From: Plasmodium malariae
Taxonomy: Eukaryota > Apicomplexa > Aconoidasida > Haemosporida > Plasmodiidae
Direction: 5' to 3'
DNA: 64,000 bases
Assembly (NCBI RefSeq): GCF_900090045.1
Contig: NC_041775.1
Location: 967,501-1,031,500 of the forward strand
The notes beneath the pieces were generated by a model. The model had not been told where the DNA came from and searched no databases. It saw only the letters and a program-made list of their open reading frames with translations. Positions 45,256 through 58,000 of the stretch are shown piece by piece (positions within the stretch are counted from its first letter, which is position 1; every line of letters begins with the position of its first letter). Made by a program: the position numbers and the translations under genes.

Positions 45256-45342
45256 GTATATGTACACGTATATGCACATGTGTACATAATAATCTCAAAT
45301 ACTTCAACGCGACATATGATATACAAGATTTAAGTGTAAACA

Positions 45343-48300
45343 ATGGAAGAATTCGAAATGAATCTGTTGCTTGAAAATTTTCTAGACGAAGAAAAGGTGT
45401 TACATAATTTCCCATTCAAGTATTTCCATTTGTTAATATATGCATTCAGAAATTATTATTTTAATATATATTTGAAAAATAGAGCAAAAAATAAGGATAA
45501 TGAAAAATTTACACAAAGTGGAACAAATAAAGAATTAGAAATTAATCAGCCAGACGTGACTTTGAATTTATCGAAGAGTCAATATAACTATAAAAAGAAG
45601 AAAAAACATATTTCTTTCGGGAGATTTGAAAGTATAGGCAATAATTGTGCGGTAAGTGATAGGAAAAAAAATGTTCAAAATGTACATAGTGAACACCGCT
45701 TGAGCAGCAGTGCTATGCATGCTACCGCGAATGGTGCTGCTAATGCTCATGTTGTTTCTGACAGTCATAATAATAAAAGCTATAACTGTGAAGGTGTTAA
45801 TTTCCTACCAAAGTGGTGCAAGGAAATAAGTTTAAGTGACAAAAATGAGAATTTCCTTTTAAATGTATTACCTGAACATGGTCATAATGAGGAAAATTAT
45901 TCTGAACAGGATATAATAAAAATGATATACTATTTTATACACAATTTTATTTTTAACAAGGATAAGAAAAAGAAACATAAAATAAAAGAAAAAAGTTATT
46001 TAATAAAAAAACTGGAAAAAGATGAAAAGGCGCAAAGTGAGCAATGTATTAAAGCTCAAAATGTAAAGGAAGAAAAGGAAGAGAAAACAAAAAAAATAAA
46101 AAAATTGCCAAGTAATCATAAAAATAAAAATGATAATAATGAGATAAGCAAAACGTTAGAAAACAATACTTTGCATTATGAAGCGGAAAGGAAGGAAAAT
46201 ACAAATAATAATGAAAATAAGGAGTGTGGTGAAATGATATTTGAAAAGGGGGAGGATACCTATATGCTCGAAGCACAAGATGTACATGCAATAGAGGAAG
46301 TGCACAAAGCACCATGCGATGAAGAGGATGAAGGGGGAAAGGAAAAATTTGTAACATTGAAAGAAGATGAAGAGAATAAAGACGCGACCTTCATTATTAG
46401 AAATCATAAGGACAGTTTAATGATAAATGATATAAATGATATATTACATGAGAAGAAAAACATAGATGGTGCTTCTAATTTTTGTGCGGATAATGTGGAT
46501 GTTAAGAATAATGGTATGCATTCATCAATAGTTCAAAATGACACAAATGTTAATGATATTTCGAAGGGTTCATGTGCAGATGAAGTAGCAGTAGGAGTGG
46601 AAGAAGCAGTGGGGGTAGCACGTGCTGAAGAGAATAGCGTAAAGAACAAAAAAGCAAAAGAACTGAAGAATGAAAAAAAAATATTAGTTGGAATAAATAA
46701 AAACAAGGGCCATTCAGTGGATGAAGAAAAGAATAATAACGATACACAGGTTTGTGGTGATATCACAGAAGAGTCCATGGAAGAGGAAAAAAAAAGAATT
46801 TTGGAAATTATTGAAAATTATATGAACAAGGAGCAAGTATATTTCAGCATGAGTGATATATATTACCCTTTTACAGCTAAAAATTTTCATTTTTGTAAAA
46901 AAAAAAATCAAAATAAAAAAATGATAAAAACTAGTGTAAGTCATTGTAAATATGCCTACTCATCTGACTCTTTTGATAACTCGCCATCTAAAAGATACTT
47001 AAGGAATAAATTGTTTTTTTGTAAATTAAAAAAAGGTTTAAATTTACTATTAAAAAATGAAAAGAAAAAAAGAAAATATAAGCGAAACGTTACAGCCCAT
47101 AGAAATAATAAAAACTGTAAAACGAATGACAATGAAGAGATTGTGGAGGATGCAGATAACATAGCAGCAAACAGTGGAAGCAAGGGAAGAAATACTAAGC
47201 AGGCTAAGCAAGTTAAGCAGGTTAAGCAACATAAGCAGCAGCTCATTCTAAATAATAGTACTAATGAAGAGTTAGCAAGCAAAAGTTATATAATAAATGA
47301 TAATAGTTTGAATTACCCTTTTAAAGGGTTGAATGAAAAGTTTAGTAATGTAAAAATTAGAAAGAGAAAAACAAATCAAAAAAATGTAAACGAATTTTTG
47401 GATGCAGGTGATATGTGTACCTTTGCCAACAACACAAGCGTCGGAGGAAATACATATGATAGTTCTTTAAGATGGAATAACTCGGATAATTACGTTGCTT
47501 CCTATATCGGAAACTGCAATGATAATGCAGGTTACAGGTACTATAATGGGGGTAACAGTGGAAATGGTGGAAACAACGGAAGCAATAGCATGAATAGCGG
47601 AACGAACATCGCCATTAATAGTAAGAGTAACGGTCATTTGAATCAGGGACTTCATAACAGCATAATGTGCAAAAACGATCTTAACCTTAAAAAGATGCAG
47701 GAAGTGCAGGGTAAATTATGCAACATGGATGGTAATGATGTTGCAAGTGCTGCGGCTGCTACAGCTATTTCTGTTGGATCTGCTGGTGGGCATGCCTTTC
47801 CCTCATTTGAAAACTCTATTAGTATGGAGAGTTATAGTAGGGAGATAGATAGTAACTCGAGGATAGCTTTTTATGGCAAAAATAAATATAGTAATTTCAA
47901 TATTTGTGAAAACTATAATAATAAGAATGAGTATGGTCATAATTTAAAGGAGAAGGAATTTAAAAATATGCCTCGTGGTAGTGACGAAAGCATAAATAAA
48001 AATGATAACAAAAGCAGCAACATTAGAAGTAGCAACATTAGAAGTAGCAACAGTAGAAGTAGCAACAGTAGAAGTAGCAATAACAGAAGTAGCAATAACA
48101 GAAGTAGCAATAACAGAAGTAGCAATAATAGAAGTAGCAATAATAGAAGTAGCAATAACAATTTAATGAACAATATGCAGAATTATTATTACTTAAACAA
48201 CAGCTCGTCTCTTCTAAGGACTGACAAGCATTATGGCGCTAACGTAAATGAATGTAAGTATAATAAAAATGTTGTTGATAGTGGTAAAGGTCATGAAGCG

Positions 48301-51300
48301 AAAGATGGACAAGAAAAAAAGAAAAACTATTACACAAACAATTTATCTAAAGAATTGTATTTTAACAATATGTATTCACCCTATGCCTATCGGAATTGTA
48401 GCACTGGTAATGGTAATGGTTATGATAATGGCAATGGAAGTTACGAGTTCAATGATATGTTCCACGTAAATAATGAAAACAGTATGCATATTTTCAATAA
48501 TAGTAACTTGAATAATCTGAGAGCAGCCACATCAAAGAGCTCGTACTATAGGAGCGACATCGATAAGGTGGACCACATGAACAACAATGTAAGTGGCGAT
48601 GGTATCAGTAGTGGTAACAACAGTACATATAGCAATATGGTTGTGGATCAAGTTAAAAACATGTTTAAAACCAAAGTGCCTCTAAACGTTGAGGGGGGAA
48701 ATATTCCTAACATCTTACCAAACTTAAGAAATGTAAAAAATAAAAAATCGAAAAACAGCAGCATACCTTTGGATTATGTTGATGGCAACTACTACTACAT
48801 GAATAATATTACTAACTCACCCAAAAGAAGAAGAAATAGAAAAAGCGCTAAAAAAAACAATGTTTCAAAAAGTGGTAGAGGAAGTGCTAAGAGCGGTTTT
48901 GTTAATGAGGAGGGGAGCACTGACAAAATGAAGGTCGATGTTGCTCATAGTGATGACAGTAGTGGTAAGGGAAATGACTGTGATGGGAATAACGATGATA
49001 ATAAGGATAATGGGGATAACAGCGATAAAAGTGGGGGAGGTGTAGGCGGTATGGGCGGCATTGGCAGGGGGGCTGGTGATGGAAATAATCGGTATGGTGG
49101 AAATAGCTACAGTTATGGAAGTTATAATGCTAACAATTACAATTCTAACAGCTACAACGCAAACACTAAACAAAATTGTGTACCCAATAATAGTTTCATT
49201 GACACGCAGAAGCATACCTGCACTAACGAGAAGGAGGTCAAGCTCTCGTCGGAAAATCTAAAAGGCGGCGATTTTAATACAACTGATGTTATAAAAGAGG
49301 TGCGAAAAGTTCATATAGGAGGAAGTAACTCAACAGATGCCATCGGCAATATATGCTTAAGTGCTAGCGCGAATGTTAGTGAAAATGTTAGTTTGAATGT
49401 TAGTTCGAATGTTAGTTCGAATGTATGTGCGAATTTTAGTTCGAATGTATGTGCGAATGTATGTGCGAATGTTTGTACTAATGCTTCCTGTAATATTTGT
49501 ATAAATGACAAGGGGCATTACCCTTGGGATAGCAAAATGAGGGAAATTAAAAAAAATGGGACATTGTTATTAAATGATGATATGAATAACAGAGTAGCTG
49601 GCACTGTAGGAATGAATAATACAAATACTAGCGATGAGAGGGGAACAGTATATTTAAAGGAAAGTCATCAGAATAGTTATCACCATGATCAGTATAATGA
49701 TCCTCATCATGAACTGCAATTTGAGCAGAATCCTAATCATACGAACACATCAAGTTGTCATATGCATGATTTGGTAGAGAAGTATAAAAATATAAGCACA
49801 AAAATACAGAGTGATAGTTACAAAGATAGTTCTAGCACACCATATGAAGAAAGAATGAAGGACCAAGGGTTGATGACTAATAATACATGTGGATTAAATG
49901 ATTATTTTATGAAATATGAAATTTATAAAAATAAAAATCTAACGGATTCGTTAGGTAATAATAAAAAAATGGCACACTTACAACAAATTGATGACAGATA
50001 TTCACTACATGAAGAAAAGGTAGGGATTGTGTTAGTTGAAAATAAAATGATGGGAAATGATCTAGATAATAATACTAAGGATGGTAAGGATAGTGGATAT
50101 AATAAAATGATCAAGACTAAAACATTCCATCGGAAATTTGAAAATACAAAACTGCTTAGTCAGAAACCTAGTCAGAATACAAGTCAGCACCTTAGTGAGC
50201 AGTTAAACGTATGTAAGGGGACTAACTCGTATAAGCATATCGTATACGAAAATAAGAGCATTCAGAAAATTAGCGTAAGTACAAGTAATGATTGTAATGA
50301 GAAAAATAAATACAATCATTGCTCGATTTACTACAAGTGTGTGGATGATAATAACAATGATAACCATGATAATAAAGAAACAAATAACATTCACATTACT
50401 GATGACAATGGAACCTCTAAGAACAGCCATGTGGGAAAGGATGTAAACAAAGACGCTAGTGCAAATTATGAAAAGGGCAAAACATTTTTTAGTTATTCTG
50501 TTGAGGGTAAAGAACAACTCTTGCATAAAGGATGTACTAACAATGTTGGCAGTAGTAGAAGTAATAACAATAGCAGTAACCAAAAGAGTAGCAGTAACCA
50601 TAACAATAGCAGTAACCAAAACAATAGCAGTAACCATAACAATAGCAGCTGTAGTGATAAGGGGTGTAGCACTGAAAGCGTCCAAGAATGCAGCTTAAAC
50701 GTGAGCGAACATAAGGCGAATAAAAAGAGTGCGAGAACTGCCATTGGTGTAAGCAACAACGGAAGTAGTACCAGCAATAGTAGTAACAATCCTAACAACC
50801 TTGCTACGAATGCAAGCAGCACCCTTCAGATCTGTGTGTCCCGTCCAAGGATTATGAGTAACATGAAGGAGTGTAACAACAGCTACAGCGAAGTTAATGT
50901 TCTCAATGATCTGAATGGTCAGAACAACCCCAACAGTTCGATTAATTACTCATTTGAAACTATAGACAGTAGCAAAGGAAAGCAAACCACGGATACAAAG
51001 AGTAGCAATGGCAATAGTAGGAGCAGCGGAAACAACAGCAACGATAACATCAATAGCAGTGAGAACGTTCTGATGAGAAACAACTATTCTGCAGATAATA
51101 TTTGTTCGAATGAAGCGGATGCAAGTGACGAGATGGTGAGGACGGAGAGAAAGGACTGGGTCAGTTACACAGGAGGATACAACTCCGTTAGCAACAACAA
51201 GATTGGAAGCATTGGAAGAGAAAGAAGGGGTAATAAGAACAGCAAGAGTAGAAGTAGCAATGAGAACAGTTACAGTAGTAGTAGCAGTAGTAGCAGCAGT

Positions 51301-53490
51301 AGTAGCAGCAGAGGAAGTATGGATATTAGCAGCAACAATGATATTAATATTAACAAGAATGATAATAAAAAGAGTAATAGTAACAACAATAATCATAACG
51401 ACAGTGATGATAACAACAGTAGCAATAACAGTAGAAGAAGCAATAGAGGGAATCCCATCCCCGTGGTGGAAAAATGCGGTACGAAGCGCAAAAGTCTTCT
51501 AGATGGTATTCAGGATAATAATAGAAGTATTAGAAATAAATCCAACTACAGTAACAAAAGAGCGAACAAGATGAATGTGATAAGTGAGAAGAGAGTTTTC
51601 AGAATGATGGATAAGCAGATAGAGAGTGCATGCATTGCAAATAAATTATATGAAAAGTCAGTGAACATTATATCATTAAATGATGTCAATTGTATAGATC
51701 AGAAAAATAAATTTAATCAAAATAGCAAAAATTATGATAATAGTACTTCTACTCCTGTTAAAAGAAGGAGTAGGACAGATATAGATGCCCATTCAAATAA
51801 AAAAGGAATGGAAATAAATTTCTTATCAAGTAATAACAACAGTCACAGTCGTATAAATGGTCAATATAAAGATGAACTCATGATGCATTCGCAATTAACT
51901 AATGAAGGTAACTTAGATAGTAAGAACGAGGGGATTGAAGGAACGAGTAAGAATAATATTGTGACTACTTCTACCATGAATGCTTGTAACATTTTCAACA
52001 TGAAAGACTGTACTGTTTATAATAATATTGAGACTGAGAAAAAGGGTATTATTATTACTACTGCCCAAGAAGCTGAATCTAAAAATATTATAAAGAGAGG
52101 AGAAGATAATGAAAATATCAAAGAGGGAGAGTTGTCAAATATAAAGAGTAGTAGCAGTTATTTACTGGTGAATGATTCCCCACATAAAGAGGATAAGTTT
52201 CATCGGAAAGGAGTCAGTTTCAGTTATAAGAAAGCGCTTCCGGTGAGCGGCATTGATAGCTGCATTGATAGCGGCAGCAGTAACAGTAGCAGTAACAGTA
52301 GCAGTAACAGTAGCAGTAACAGTAGCAGTAACAATAGTAGCAGCAATGACTGTAATAAGCACGATATGAATATAGGCTTTATAAAACCTAAGGGGATAGG
52401 GGATGAAAAAAAGATCAATTTTAAAAATGTTTTCAAGTACACCAAGTGTTCAAAGCGAAAGGTGGGTACCGACCTAGGATACCTAGCAAAGAACGTAATG
52501 ATGTTTAGCGGTGGAAAGAGTAACAACGATTATGTTAGCGGATGCACGAGTGGTGGAGGAAGAGGAGGCGATCATAATGGAAAGCAGATTGACGAGAAGG
52601 ATGAACGTAACAGTGAGAAGAATGGCGAGAAGAATGATGAAAAGATTAATGAGAAGAATGATAAGAGTAGTGACAAATGTAATGACGCTCCCTTAGAACA
52701 GCTAGATGATATGGGAAGTGGAAACAACAAAAATGGTTTTAACCGCTTGGAGGGCATTTATCCATCTGGTTATGGAGCATTGAACTATTATGAAAAAAAT
52801 GAGAAGGTCAAGGAGTTAAACAATTCTGATAACAAAAATGAGCAGATCGCCATTGCTGGTAGTTATGAGGAACCACAAAACGAAACAAAAATTAAAAAGA
52901 AAAAAGGAAGGAAACCAAAAAATGCGATTTTACAAGAAGAGAAAAGTAATACGAAAGAAGAAGTTGTACCGAGTAAAAGTAGTGATAATATATTTTTTTT
53001 AAACAAAGAAATGGAAAAGAACAAAACTGTTGAATCATCGAGGAGGACGACAAAAATGAAAAAGAAATTACACGATGTAAGTTTTGGTTTTGAAAAAGTC
53101 GAAACTGGTGCCTATAACGAAAATGGAGAGAAGGTCTCAGGAGTCTGGTACGAATATCAGCATTAAAAAAAAAAAAAAAGAAAAAAAAAAAAAGAATAGA
53201 AAATGAAGCGAAAATTTTCCCATTTTCGTGAGCTAATGTTACATCGTGTATTTATATATGTACGTGTCTATGTGTGTATGATCGCATTAGCTCATTTTTT
53301 TTTCATTATTTCTTTTCCCTTTTTACACTCCATCAGGTACGACACAAACAGGAGATTATGGCGTGTTATGTACATGGAAAACGACAAAAGAAAAACGAGG
53401 GGATTCTCTCCGCGTATTTACGGGTTTAACGTAGCAAGAGATTTAGCAGTTCAGCTTAAGTATGAGATGAATAAGAAGAATATGAAATGA
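45343..53490 (+). CDS. AP2-domain transcription factor (ApiAP2)
   Basis: Large nuclear DNA-binding protein of the apicomplexan ApiAP2 family. Two exons: 45343-53147 (donor TCTG|GTACGA) and 53337-53490 (acceptor CCATCAG), joined inside a Trp codon, giving about 2652 aa. The junction creates an AP2 domain of about 50 residues at the very C-terminus: SGVWYDTNRRLWRVMYMEN, then RKTRGFSPRIYGFNVARDLA. It has the expected aromatic and basic strand residues and the amphipathic helix. About 80 residues upstream, KKKGRKPKN resembles an AT-hook. The rest is Asn/Ser/Lys-rich low complexity, including RSSNN, SSSNSSSN and poly-Ser runs. The first 50 residues (MEEFEMNLLLENFLDEE and following Phe/Tyr-rich helices) look folded and are unlike the low-complexity body. 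The start is the first ATG after the upstream array. By remembered synteny this corresponds to PF3D7_0802100. Confidence 0.92.
48013..48160 (+). repeat. Coding repeat (SSNNR)n in the AP2 protein
   Basis: A 15-bp unit encoding SSNNR or SSNIR/SSNSR repeats about nine times, with synonymous and AAC/ATT/AGT variation at one codon. Confidence 0.9.
52256..52345 (+). repeat. Coding Ser/Asn repeat (SSSN)n in the AP2 protein
   Basis: A 12-bp agtagcagtaac unit gives (SSSN)n. It is one of several Ser/Asn tracts, with another at about 51270-51315 (poly-Ser) and one at 50560-50650. Confidence 0.85.
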
Positions 53491-55076
53491 ACCCTTTGCA
53501 TAGTGAAAAATAATGTGCACATGCAAAAAAAAAAAAAAAATAAATATTCATCCCATTTATATTGTGCCCGTGTATAGGGATATAATGAGTGTGTGCTATC
53601 TCCCATTTTTCCATTTTGTGCTCTGAAAATTTTATTTGTTTTGTTGTTTTTTTTATTATATCCCATTTTTGGTATAATCCTCTTTTTCGCCTTTTTTTTT
53701 TTTTTTTTTTTGGTCTATTATAAAGTTTTTTTTTGTTAAGATTATTCTCTTCCCTTCGTTATCTTTTTTCAGTCGTTATTTCTCACTCTTCTCGGTCTCT
53801 ATATATACATACATATACTTATATATACATACGTATATGTATTTTTTTTTTCTTTTTTTCACGTTTATTTTCTTCATTTTGATTGTTTTTATGTGTTAAG
53901 CTATTTTCTTTTTTTCTTTTTTTTAGTTAATTATTTTTCTTTTCTACATTTTTTCATTTTTTTTTTTTTTTTTTTTTTGTCTAATTCTAAAAAAACAAAA
54001 ACCTTTATGTGTGTGACGTACGAGTGAGTGCAAGCAGTACGTTAACAAACTAAAATGCAAATTTTTTAAGTTTAAGTTTTATAAGCGAAAAAGTGTAAAC
54101 ATGTACATATATATATACACACATATGTACATATAATATATGCATATGTATTTGTGGGCATACAACATGTATACACTGCTACGTACAGCCGAGAACAGAA
54201 AAGAGTCCTATAAACGCAAACTCAAATAAATAAGCGAATGAGTACTCAAATGATTGAACGAATAAATAAGCAAATAAATAAGCGAATAAATAAGCGAATA
54301 AATAAGCGAATAAATAAGCAAATAAATAAGCGAATAAATAGGCAAATAAATAAGCGAATAAATAAGCAAATAAATAAGCGAATAAATAGGCAAATAAATA
54401 AGCAAATAAATAAGCGAATAAATAAGCGAATAAATAAGCAAATAAATAAGCGAATAAATACAAATCATTTACCAAACATTTTGCAAAAACGAATTACATG
54501 TATAATGAGTGGGGTGAGGAAAAAAAATAAAAATAAAATATAAAATAAAATAAAAATAAACACATTTGCTGTGTGGCATGTATATATATATATATATTAG
54601 CGACCGCACGGAGGAATTGGTCGTTTTCGCTGTTATTAAATGCAAATACAAAAAAGGTAAAAAAGTATGGAAGCAAAAATAATAGGGGGGAAGGAATATT
54701 TTTTCACAATTTGAGAAGCATCCGAGATGCTCACATTTTTTTCCCATTTGCAATTTTCTCTCATGTTAGCATTTATGTGTTTGTTTGCACGATGCTAGAG
54801 GCAGTAGTGTATATACTGTAATGAGCAAATACTTTTATTCAAATTATGTACACATATTTTATTACTGTATACTGTATAAGCATCCCCTCAGATTTGTACC
54901 TGTCTCACCTTTACGATTAAATACGAAAATACAAGTCGCGCTACTTCATTTATATATGCAAGTATGTACGTATGCATGTATGTAAGTATGCATGTACATA
55001 TGATGCTCAGTTCTCTCATTATTTTATTATTTTTTCTTTTTTTCCCTTTTTTTTTTTTTTTTTTTGTGAAATTCCC
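53491..55076. other. Convergent intergenic region between AP2 gene and GDH3
   Basis: It contains poly(A) and poly(T) runs, a microsatellite at about 53800-53840, a 12-bp array at 54226-54461 and AT-rich sequence without gene signatures. Confidence 0.65.
54226..54461. repeat. 12-bp array (gaataaataagc)n
   Basis: About nineteen 12-bp units with gaat/caat and agc/agg variants. All frames without stops are open on both strands (RINKQINK on plus, YLFAYLFA on minus), so long spurious frames occur. Confidence 0.95.
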
Positions 55077-58000
55077 CTAATTTTCGCACTGACTCTGCAT
55101 CTTTCGAATGTACTCAAAAAAGTTAAAGACAGAAAGGTCATTCAGGAATTGTTGGGAGTAGTAGTAATTGGAAGCCAGTGCAGATGCAAATAGGGACCTA
55201 AGATAAATATAAGGAACCCTTTCAAAAATTTGATCAAATGTTACAATTTTTAATAAGGTTGGTGGTATAACATCTCGAAGGACCTTTTTCATCAATTTGT
55301 AATCTGTGCATAAGGTATCTGAGGATAATATATCTTTTTTCAATTCGCTAATTTTTTTTGATAATATATTGGTTGCTTGTGATATAGGAGTTTTTGTTCT
55401 TCTTGTTTCACTCCAAAGGGATTCAAACTCGAGCTCACAATAATGCCTAATTTTTTTCTGTATTTCTTTTACGTATTCTTTGTAAAAGTGGGAAACGTTT
55501 TCTCCTCCTTCTTGTGGGTTCTGCCCTCTGACAGCTGCTTTATGCTCCTCATTATCAAGTGTTACTGTATTGTTAACATCATGTTGCTCTTTATATCCTT
55601 CTTTGCCATCATCATTATCATCAGCAGCAGCAGCGGCAGAAGTGTCTATTTCCAAATCGTCGTCATTTAAAATCATCGACCTTGTAAAAGAAAGTGAATG
55701 ATTTTTTTTTTGGTTAAGATTCATAAATATAAACTCATTTTCTTCTACTAGTGTTATATCACTATCAGGAGAACACATTAACTGGATATACTGTTTGTCA
55801 TTTAAAACTAATCCAGCTAGTACTTCCAAACTACTAGATATAACTCCTCCTTTATTTGTGGAAGCATCTTTAAAGAGAATAACATTTTTACTTTCAAGAA
55901 TATTCCTTGCATCATCTGATATGAATACATTTGCTCCTTCAACAATGTATTTATAAATACATTCACCATTAATAATAATATTATTAACATTAAAAACGTT
56001 AATAGAATGAGGTCTACCTCCACAAGGATTAAAAATATCACATGCATTAAGTGGATTTAAAAAGAACGTATTTCTAAAATCTAATCCACTTTTAATTATT
56101 TTTCCAAATATTTCTACATTATGATCTTCAATACCTATCTTAAATCCATTCTTTGAAAGGTACTTATCATCATATAATATGCAACACGTATTTACTCTTT
56201 TGTTATTCTGTGGCACGGTGGATGTCTGCTCTACTACTCCTCTCTGTGATCCGCTTAGAGATCCATTCTGTACCTTATTTTTTTTATTTATAATTTTTTT
56301 TTTTTTTTCCTGCTCACCATTTCTCATTTTAGCTAGTCGTATTAATTCCTCCTTATTTAACCCCTCTTTATCATATAGAACTCCCGAACCGTCAATGATA
56401 GAAATTATTTTAGTTTTTGATTGTAATATGGCATTACTACCCAAATCTCCATCTGGACCTCCAACCACAGATCTAGCTATATTTTCTTCTTTTATATTTA
56501 ATTTTTCACATAATTTTTTTATATATGTTTCTATACCTAGAGTAGTCATACCATATAAGTCATGCGGAACTCCCCCATTTTTTCGTAGCTTACCTGTTGA
56601 AAATGTTTTCCAATAAGAATAATTTCTCTTCTTTGCAATTATACATGCCCAGTCCATAAGTTGATCTGAACCTGTGTTTTCATCTGGTCCCAGAAATATT
56701 AAATCTTCATCCTCTTCTTCAACAGTTTCATCTACCTCAGAAGCATCAACTACTTCTTCTCCTTTCTTCTCTGCTTCTTTATTCTTTTCTCCTTCTTTCC
56801 CATTACATTTTTTTCTTCCATTTCCTGATAGAGCCACCACTATCCTATCGCCACTTTTACTACCACTCCTTTTGTTAAGTTTGGAGCTCATAATTTTTTG
56901 AACAGCATCTTCTGTTGTTCCATTGATGTATGAATAGTACCTGCTACTTTTTTGCCTATCTCCTGTATTGTGTTCTACTCTATGGTTTCCCACTACTCCA
57001 TCATCAATAACAATATTACTATTACTGTTGTTATTGTTCCTACTACTACTACCGCTACGAATGGTACTACTACTACTTCTACTTCTACTGCCGTTCATAA
57101 TATTGTTGTTGTTTCTGTTCACGTGGCAACTATCCGCTCGACTTTTGCTATTACTGCGATTGTCGCTTCTGTTATCGTTATCGTTCAGTTCGTTGTTTTG
57201 CACCCTGCTGCTTATCACTCCGCTTCCTACAGTACCGTTGTCCATCGCGCTTCTATTCATTGCATGTAGTCTTTTCACATGTGGCATAGGTGTAAGGAGC
57301 CTCTCCTGACCTGCATCAACACTTGCATTTTCCAACGTAGTGGTGTTATTAAAATTTTTTTCATTACTTGAACCTACAGAAACGGAGAGCACCTTTTCAG
57401 GTTCTTCATTAATTAGTAGATCTAATATTGAATTAACATACGAGTAGAAACATAAATTTTTTATATATTTGGTATTTGCATTGTTGCAAACATCTGCGTC
57501 TAGTAGAATAATTCCTTTGCTCCCTCCTTCTGGTATATCTTTATTTTTAAAATTTTGTGTATATGCTAAATTATATGCTTCATCAAATAAATTGTTATAA
57601 TTGTGCATATACGAGTTCATATTATTTGATATAACTATTCTAATTCCTCCCCTAGATATTTTACTGAATCGAATATGGAAACCAACAAAATGTAATCCTA
57701 AAATCATAACGATAGAATACGGATGACTATCATATATAGAATCTTTTAACAAAGCACCATCAAAAGATACAGCAAAACTAATTTTGTGCATTACAAAAAA
57801 ATTAGTCTTTACTGCATATTTTTCAAACATATAAAAATATTGTAGTATATTTTTATGATGATTATCTTCAATTTCATCAATAATATATTTACTATCTTTA
57901 ATATGTTCATACTGTGATGATGCTGACGTGTCATCATCATGTGGTTGTGCTTTTTTTTTTTTCTTTTGTTCTTGTTGTTGTTCTTCTTTACTATACTTTT

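Larger units (their letters stand above)
38061..45342. other. 7.3-kb divergent intergenic region upstream of the AP2 gene
   Basis: This is the longest gene-free stretch here. It is mainly microsatellites and minisatellites: TATA/GTAT blocks at 38310-38415, catacatacgta at 39375-39475, atatgtat at 40798-40905, tatatatc at 40945-41010, T-rich at 41640-41815, a 20-bp array at 41985-42165, a 14-bp array at 44040-44215, a 12-bp array at 44352-44570 and a 20-bp array at 45040-45255. Poly(T) runs separate them. The stretch at about 38840-39300 is the main non-repetitive part. No protein gene is supported. Confidence 0.6.

Noticed and set aside
54179..54475. 98-residue FAYL-repeat frame
   Set aside because: It is the minus-strand reading of a 12-bp tandem array that is open in most frames.
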